A stretch of DNA of 64,000 nt, taken from Macropodus opercularis (Eukaryota > Chordata > Actinopteri > Anabantiformes > Osphronemidae). The notes beneath the pieces are model-generated. The model was not told the origin of the DNA. It was given only the letters and a program-made list of their open reading frames with translations, and made no database searches. The stretch lies in the NCBI GenBank assembly GCA_030770545.1, contig CM061106.1:9218001-9282000 (forward strand), written 5' to 3'. Made by a program: the position numbers and the translations under genes. Below, in pieces: positions 57,427-64,000 of this stretch. Each line of letters begins with the position of its first letter. Positions within the stretch are counted from its first letter, which is position 1.

Positions 57427-57478
57427 CACAACTACAACTACAACTACAACTACAACTACAACTACAACTACAACTACA
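57427..57478. repeat. (CAACTA)n microsatellite, expanded allele
   Basis: About eight perfect ACAACT hexamers in a row, against about three to five interrupted ones in units 1 and 2. Confidence 0.85.
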
Positions 57479-57939
57479 CACCTTTCATACTTGATATCAC
57501 ATATATTATTTTGTTTGATTTTACTTTCCAACAAAGGCTGCCTTGTTTTTTTGGACAGACAGCGCGTCTGCTCAGACGCTGGAGGGTAAGTGTCTGAATT
57601 TATTGACCCGAACTGTTTGTTTGACTTTGTGCATTGAGAAATCTTGATGTTTTTACTAATGACTAATTAAATGTATCATGATCTATTTTAAACAGGTTTG
57701 TTTGTTGGCATTTTAATAAGTTACTAGATAAATAAAAGTGGGCTGTCTGCTAAACTTTATTATTGAGGAAGCCCTGAGAGAAGAAACCAGGTGAAATCAA
57801 AGGTTTTCAGTCAGTTTTTGTTTGCGTTTTAATATGTTACTACGAATGTTAATCTATATTTCTGTGTTATGAAATCATGTAAAACAAATGTCCAGTGTAA
57901 GATGGTTTGACGCTTAATCATCGCGTGCGTCTGCTCATT

Positions 57940-58290
57940 GTCAACAGGCAGACGGTGGACTTCAGCATCTTCGCGGCTCCCACAGCGGTTTGTCTGGAAG
58001 TAAGGAGGCCTCGAACGCACCATCACACGTGTCACACTGGAGTCAAAGTGCAGCTAACGGCTAGCGGCTAATGTGGCTAGCGCTAGCTTGTGTATTAGCG
58101 TAGCTCAGAAAGGCACCAGCGTAGATCGCCCCCATCTTAGTCTGGACCGGTTACATTTTGGTCCCGTACGGAAAGTTACATCTGGGCTCCGGAACCGAGA
58201 AGGCGGTGAAATCCGGTATTTTATGTAACTGACGGCTGAACAGAGCAAAGGACCGAGTTAGCTTCTGCTATTTGTACAGCCCGGACTAGC
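57940..58290. other. GCTAGC-rich segment with a possible small exon, unit 3
   Basis: Counterpart of 41785-42130. The frame QTVDFSIFAAPTAVCLE is conserved here. The same GCTAGC palindromes follow at 58060-58090. Confidence 0.3.
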
Positions 58291-58667
58291 GTTAGCAAAC
58301 ATGTTGTACTGTGCTATGCTAATGCTTTTAATATAATAATGTAATTATATATATATATAATATTTTATCGAAAAGCTAGTGTTAGAAAAGCAGTTTTTCA
58401 CTCCCTCTAGACATTTTCAAAGACAGAGAAAGTTTATTGTTGCTTTTTTTTTCATCTTATCAGACTCGTAGTTCAAATAGCAAATCATTAGTAAAAAGGG
58501 ACTTTTCCAAATGCAATTGATTAAGTTCTGCCATTAAACAGTATAGGAGACGTTTTCCAGGTGTGAGTCCACAAGGACATAGATTCAAAGTTCCAGGGGC
58601 TAAAGCTGGAATATGTGTATTATATATGTATTTGTTGTGTTGAACTGAGTTTCTGTGTTTGGAACAG

Positions 58668-60391
58668 ACACCACACAGTTGTCTCCTGCTGCAGCACCGG
58701 CCTCCTCAGAGCACACGTATGTTTAATGTTCCACATGATATTGTTGTTGTTTATTATTGATGACTTCATTGCTGTAGCATTAGTAGAGTAACGTGTGTGT
58801 CTCTGTCTCTTCCACCTTCAGGCCTCTCTCCCCATATGAGCGGTTTGTCGCGGGTACGTCATCGAGTGTCACATACACCTGATGACTCCACGCGTGTTCT
58901 GTGCGTGAGGTTATAATTTATTGTGAGTCTTCATCTGTGGAAAAGGACACGTGATGTTTGTCATGTTTCAGGTTACCCAACCTCGGCGATACCTGCTTCG
59001 TGAACGCTGCCGTCCAGTTCCTCCTGTGGCTGAAGCCTTTCATGGAGGAGTTCAGTGTTCAGGTTGAGGTTGCCAGCACCAGCTCCACCATGAGGTACAG
59101 CAGCTGGTCCGCAGCGTAGCACAGACGTTGGTTTGTCCACTAACATTACCAGTCAGCATGAGGACCATCCTAATTTCTTCACCTGCTCTTTCCAGGTTGT
59201 TTGGCGAACTTGTCCGTCTTGGCTTCTCAAATGACATCGATGAGAAGACAGAGGTCCTGGAAGCCCTGAAGCACACGGTTGCGCAGTACGAGCCGACCTT
59301 TGCCAAGGACGGACCAAATGTTGGTGCACGTCTTGTTTATGCTACAGAGCAGACAGTGATGTACAGAATGTTTTTGTAGTTAAACTCCTCTGTCTAAAAC
59401 GCCGTTTCTTTGCAGGACTGCTTTTTGTTGGTCATGTCGGTGCTGGACATGCTGCAGTTGGTTTCCCTTGATCTGCAGAGAGCAGCCAACGCTCTTGGGC
59501 TTTCGTACGCATGTCCTGTCGCTGCTCACATCTCTGTTGAGGTCTTGAGCACCGTGACCTGCAGTCGGTATGAACTCTTTATAGTCTCATAGTGATGTGG
59601 ACATGTACTAGTTGAACCTATGAATAAGATATATTATAACTTTGAGCTGTCATGTTATTGTGCAGGTGTGGGCAGCAGCTACCGACTCACCACGACTGCA
59701 GGAGCTTTTTCCTGGACCCCACGTGGAGTCCAGGAGGGTCAGTCCAGCAGTGTGTGGACGACTACCTGACAGTACGCCTCAGCCCCAACACTCAGCAAAG
59801 ATAGAAACCAAAGCTGTTTGTGCGTTTGATCAATTGTAAGATTTCAGCTAAAAGCTTCTTCTCCCGTGTTTCCAGTGCTTAAACAAGTGCAGCTGTGGAA
59901 ATGAGGAGTCAGTGGAGCAGTGGTCGTTGTTGACCCTGCCAAAGTGAGTTACATCCTATTTCTCATCCCAAATGTCTAGAGACCTCATCGCAGCAGCTTC
60001 TTCCACTTGACTTCCTTTTTGAGTGAGTGATTTGACCACCTCTCCTCCATCTCTTTGGGTCCACAGTGTCTTGATCCTGGAACTCAGACGCACCGAGTTC
60101 AATGGCAACTAGATGGTGAAAGTGAGGACGCCCATGGAGTTGTCACGTGAACTGATGATTTCCAGCAGCCATCTGGAGGTAGGGCAGAGCTTCAGTAAAG
60201 GCCCGGTTCATTACACAATGATGTGATAACAATGATTATAGTGAGACACTTAGAAAGTAAGTGGTAAAATACATTTGCTGGACTATTGAATGTGTAAATC
60301 TAATGGTTGTTTGTTAACTGTGCTATTTTCCAGACAGCTTGTTACTCGCTTGTCACCACTATCAGCCATTTAGGGCCTACAGCTGATTATG
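58668..60391 (+). pseudogene. USP37/26/29-type deubiquitinase, truncated copy 3 with nonsense codon
   Basis: Same exon series as unit 1: 58668-58716, a PLSPYE exon near 58820-58842, 58972-59094, 59196-59319, 59416-59567, 59666-59771, 59876-59943, 60067-60178 and 60334-60391, all with GT..AG borders and compatible phases. The Cys-box exon is intact here and continues WLKPFMEEFSVQ, showing what unit 1 lost. In the LILELRRTEFNGN exon, AAG became TAG (60110-60112), so the product would stop before the C-terminal half of the catalytic domain. The exon with the catalytic His box is again missing. Units 1 and 3 therefore carry different inactivating changes, which suggests that the duplicated ancestor was still open up to this point. 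Confidence 0.75.
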
Positions 60392-60474
60392 GTAAGTGTT
60401 TGTTTGTGTTACAGTCAACTGTGAGGTCAACTCAGGTTTTATGAATTCATAACCAAATGTTGTGTTTGTTCTCA

Positions 60475-61260
60475 GGTCATTCCAATTGTGAGATTGTGAT
60501 TATGCTACAGCGACTACGACGTCTACGTGAAGCCGGGCTCCTTGAGAGAGAGAGACGCTTGTGTGCTGTATCATGAGAAACAAGGCTCGGCCGAAGCCTT
60601 GTTTCTCAGAAAACACACCTGTCGTGCTTCTCACGTGACTTGTCAGATGTTGAGCACCAGGTCCTGCTATCGGTAAGAATTCAGTGAGAAATATTTGCCT
60701 CATTACAATGTGGTGCAGATGTAACAATTAAACCTGTGAATGAATGATTATTATTATTGCTGTATCTTTAACCTGTCATGTTGTTTGGGGCTATGGGATG
60801 CAGTCCATGACGAATAACAACTGCTCCAGCTGTTTGACTACAAAAAGATGCTAAGGACCAGAAGAGTCAAATACAGTCAAACCACCATCCTGTGGCAGAG
60901 TCTGGGTATCTGGTGGTGAGAACCAATAGGGACTTGTGGCCAGTAACCAGTGAAGAAACCATCACTGCCCAGGCCTTAGGGTGAGACTGTAAATAACGTT
61001 GATTGTGTCCCAGCGAGTGGACGCCGGTTTGGTGGTCACACGTCATCGGAGCACTGGTCACTGTAGCTTCATTCCCAGTGAGTAACGTCCCATTTCTCGT
61101 CTTAAATGTCCAAAATCCACATCACAGCAGCTTCTTCCACTTCACTTCCTTATTGAATTAGTGATCTGACCAGCTCTCCTCCATTTCTTTGTTCCACAGG
61201 TTCATTGTCACAACAACAAGACAATGACAGTTGTCTAAGAGACAGACTGAGTTGACTAAG
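60475..61260 (+). pseudogene. Older, decayed copy of USP37-like exons
   Basis: Segments follow the order of 59416-60178 but with heavy divergence. GTTGAGCACCAGGTCCTGC then ATCGGTAAGAATTC (near 60655-60682) matches the end of the TVTCSR exon. CTGTCATGTTGTTTGGGG (near 60774) matches the next acceptor region. CAGTGAGTAACGTCCCATTTCTCG to TTTGTTCCACAG (61077-61200) matches the intron between the last two zinc-ribbon-side exons. No frame survives. It records an earlier round of tandem duplication, before the present array. Confidence 0.6.
60574..60608. repeat. Perfect short palindrome
   Basis: TGAGAAACAAGGCT and AGCCTTGTTTCTCA are exact reverse complements of 14 bases around a 7-base centre (CGGCCGA). 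It lies inside the decayed USP copy and is not in the younger copies. Confidence 0.85.
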
Positions 61261-61429
61261 AGAAGCTCAGGTCTGTTGATTTGGATAAGAGCCTCAGACA
61301 ATCCTGACATGTCAAACCACATTTCCAGGATCCACATTCTAGTTGTGGTTGTTGTTGTCGTCTTCGGATGAGTCCTTTATTTGTAATATCCAGACATGTG
61401 CACCTGTACAACACTATTCAATTCATTTC

Positions 61430-62480
61430 TATTTTATTTATATAGCGCCAGTTCACGACAGCAGTTATCTGAAGGCCCTTTACAAGAACTTGACACAACT
61501 AAACCTGACAAATCCCACATAGAGCGTTTTAATCTGAAGGAGCATCAGGAGCCATGAGGTCTTTAAAATGAGATGGAGCTTTATTATGAAGAGCTTTAAA
61601 GTGAGGAGAAGAATTTTGAATCCTATCCTAGATTTGACAGGACAGAGAAGCTAATGTAGGAGAAATGTGATCTCTCTTCCTAAGTCCAGTCAGACTCTGG
61701 CTGCAGCATTTTGAATTAACTGGAGGCTTTTTAGAGAGTTATTGGGACAAACTATGAGCAGGGAGTTACAGTCGTCCAGCCTAGAGGTAACAAATGCATG
61801 GATTCACTTTTCAGCATCACTCTGTGAGAGGATGCTCCTAATTTTACCAACATTCCTAAGGTGGAAGTAGGCAGTTCTAGAGATTTCTTTAATATATGAT
61901 GTAAAGGAGAGAACCTGAAGCTAACGTTGTTTCATCCAGAGTAATAATCTGATTCAATAATGAGTCTCTGTGGTTTTTAGCACCAATTATAATAACCTCA
62001 GTTTTATCTGAGTTTAGTTGTAGGAAGTTATGGGACATCCAGGATTTGATATCATTTAAACAAGTTTGGAGTTTGACTAATTGTTTTATTTCATCTGGTT
62101 TCATAGACAAATGTAGCAGTGAAAATGTATGTGTTTCCTAATAATATTAGAGAGAGGAGACTGTAAAGACTGAAAGGTATTGGACCGAAGTACAGAAACT
62201 AGACCATTGTCTGAAGCTGTGAGATCATTAGTGACTCTAATCAGAGCTGGTTCTGTCTGTGATGTATCTGAATCCTGACTGGAAATATTCATACAGGTTA
62301 TTTCTACGCAGGTGGTCACATAGTTGTTTAGCTACAGTTTTTTCAAGAACTAATAAAGAGCAGATTAGATGTTGGCCTATAGTTTTCAATAAAGGTTTGA
62401 CTACAGCAACCTCTCTAGCTCCACGTTTCTGACTATGGAGCCAGTGATCAGGGTGGTTTCTCAGCGGGCGACTGCCTAGA
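61430..62480 (-). mobile_element. L2-like LINE reverse transcriptase part, copy A
   Basis: Minus strand reads TEPALIRVTNDLTASDNGL (about 62280-62200), then KLQTCLNDIKSWMSHNFLQL and LNSDKTEVIIIGAKNHRDSL (62080-61960), typical of the palm-to-thumb region of an L2-clade reverse transcriptase. The YADD motif region is missing between them. The 61430-61500 end contains TTTATTTATATAGCGCCAG, a common teleost repeat end. Frameshifts make it inactive. Confidence 0.75.
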
Positions 62481-62776
62481 ACTACGACTGCTACGAACCG
62501 TCACCCAGTCACATCCTGCTGCTCAGGACCCGCTGAGGGACGAGTAGCACCAAAGCTAGGAGGCTCACTAGCATTTAAATGTAGCTTATATTATAGAGAG
62601 AAGGTCATAAACAGCAGCTGAGGTGATGCGTATTGATTTAGTTGTTGTAGACAAACCTGGTTAACATAGTTAGTCTTTAACCCAGAACAGGGAGAGTCTG
62701 GCCAGTGATATTTAAAAATGGAAGTTCAAAGACGCACTGTTTTGCAAATGACTTGTTATCACGGAAAAACATCTGA
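62480..62776. other. Join between LINE and USP fragment
   Basis: No gene recognised. It lies between LINE copy A and the third USP fragment. Confidence 0.4.
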
Positions 62777-63167
62777 ATCAGTGGAGCAGTGGTCGTTGTT
62801 GACCCTGCCAAAGTGAGTAACATCCTATTTCTCATCCCAAATGTCTAGAGACCTCATCGCAGCAGCTTCTTCCACTTGACTTCCTTTTTGAGTGAGTGAT
62901 TTGACCACCTCTCCTCCATCTCTTTGGGTCCACAGTGTCTTGATCCTGGAACTCAGACGCACCGAGTTCAATGGCAACAAGATGGTGAAAGTGAGGACGC
63001 CCATGGAGTTGTCACGTGAACTGATGATTTCCAGCAGCCATCTGGAGGTAGGGCAGAGCTTCAGTAAAGGCCCGGTTCATTACACAATGATGTGATAACA
63101 ATGATTATAGTGAGACACTTAGAAAGTAAGTGGTAAAATACATTTGCTGGACTATTGAATGTGTAAA
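62777..63167 (+). pseudogene. Third USP37-like fragment (two exons)
   Basis: From 62777 the sequence is almost identical to 59909-60300. It has part of the CLNKCSCGNEES exon (to 62812) and the complete LILELRRTEFNGNKM exon (62936-63047), here with the intact AAG codon that is TAG at 60110. Both ends are abrupt; the right end runs directly into LINE sequence at 63168. This looks like a product of template switching or unequal exchange. Confidence 0.75.
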
Positions 63168-64000
63168 TGTCAGACTCTGGCTGCAGCATTTTGAATTAAC
63201 TGGAGGCTTTTTAGAGAGTTATTGGGACAAACTATGAGCAGGGAGATACAGTCGTCCAGCCTAGAGGTAACAAATGCATGGATTAACTTTTCAGCATCAC
63301 TCTGTGAGAGGATGCTCCTAATTGTACCAATATTCCTAAAGTGGAAGTAGGCAGTTCTAGAGATTTCTTTAATATATGATGTAAAGGAGAGATCTTGGTC
63401 CAAATGACACCAAGGTTCCTACAGTAGAACCTGAAGCTAATGTTGTGTCATCCAGAGAAACAATCTGATTCAATAATGAGTCTCTGTGGTTTTTAGCACC
63501 AACTATAATAACCTCAGTTTTATCTGAATTTAGTTGTAGGAAGTTATGGGACATCCAGGATTTGATATCATTTAAACTAGTTTGAAGTTTGACTAATTGT
63601 TTTATTTCATCTGGTTTCATAGACAAATGTAGCAGTGAAAATGTATGTGTTTCCTAATAATATTAGAGAGAGGAGACTGTAAAGACTGAAAGATATTGGA
63701 CCGAAGTACAGAAACTAGACCATTGTCTGAAGCTGTGAGATCATTAGTGACTCTAATCAGAGCTGGTTCTGTCTGTGATGTATCTGAATCCTGGCTGGAA
63801 ATATTCATACAGGTTATTTATACGCAGGTGGTCACATAGTTGTTTAGCTACAGTTTTTTCAAGAACTAATAAAGGGCAGATTAGATATTGGCCTATAGTT
63901 TTCAATAAAGGTTTGACTACAGCAACCTCTCTAGCTCCACGTTTCTGACTATGGAGCCAGTGATCCGGGTGGTTTCTCAGCGGGCGACTGCCTAGAACTA
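63168..64000 (-). mobile_element. L2-like LINE reverse transcriptase part, copy B
   Basis: Same as copy A shifted by about 1516 bp, but less deleted. The minus strand adds ISRTAYFHFRNIGTIRSILS, DAEKLIHAFVTSRLDDC and LIQNAAARV, the C-terminal region of the L2-type frame. KLQTSLNDIKSWMSHNFLQL and TEPALIRVTNDLTASD follow toward higher coordinates. It continues past the window. Confidence 0.75.

Larger units (their letters stand above)
51361..64000 (+). repeat. Tandem segmental duplication, unit 3 (runs off the window)
   Basis: Block X is repeated again from 51361 to about 58970, followed by USP37-like exons to 60391. After that the unit diverges from unit 1: it continues into a decayed second set of USP exons and two LINE copies rather than the glycosyltransferase pseudogene. 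Block Y is not reached before the window ends. The Glu-rich exon of this unit differs strongly from the other two. Confidence 0.88.

Overview
Organism and character. This is nuclear DNA of a ray-finned fish, most likely a spiny-rayed teleost. Coding segments are short, with GT..AG introns. A Tc1/mariner transposon, L2-like and RTE-like LINE pieces, and several repeat tails very common in teleosts are visible. Vertebrate gene remnants are recognisable: a USP37-type deubiquitinase, an ABO/GT6-type glycosyltransferase, calsyntenin and an axonemal dynein heavy chain. No bacterial operon, CRISPR array, tRNA or rRNA gene was seen.

Layout. The window is a tandem segmental duplication. Unit 1 is 1-34656, unit 2 is 34657-51360 (16,704 bp), and unit 3 is 51361 to beyond the end. 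Block X opens each unit. It holds a tRNA-like satellite remnant, a pyrimidine-rich minisatellite, a minus-strand Glu/Arg/Trp-rich exon, a ~600-bp internal tandem repeat, a Tc1 element and the first USP37-like exons. Block Y (25.2-34.6 kb, 42.7-51.3 kb) closes units 1 and 2. It holds a long RNA-like hairpin, an L2 endonuclease remnant, a 21-27 bp minisatellite, a ~91-bp hairpin-forming array, RTE tails, a (GGGA)n tract and a 242-bp satellite. Unit 1 carries about 18 kb between X and Y that unit 2 lacks.

The 18-kb insert of unit 1. In order: USP37-like exons (plus strand, catalytic Cys box kept, His box not found); a GT6 glycosyltransferase pseudogene (plus); an unidentified minus-strand coding-like stretch (11.3-11.8 kb); a three-exon proline-rich gene (minus, 13.67-15.69 kb) with a CRE and TATA box; the 3' half of a calsyntenin gene with several frameshifts (minus, 18.5-20.8 kb) and its probable 3' UTR; a LINE-like tail; and two dynein heavy chain exons (minus, 22.36-22.77 kb).

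Unit 3 again carries USP37-like exons (with one nonsense codon), then a much older decayed copy of the same exons, an L2-like LINE, a third fragment with two USP exons, and the LINE once more.

How it fits together. No intact pathway is encoded. The locus looks like a recombination-prone array that duplicates and erodes gene pieces. The best candidates for undescribed genes are the Glu/Arg/Trp-rich exon, which stays open in all three units although unit 3 differs strongly in sequence, and the proline-rich gene with the CRE/TATA promoter. All family assignments come from reading translations by eye; no database search was possible.
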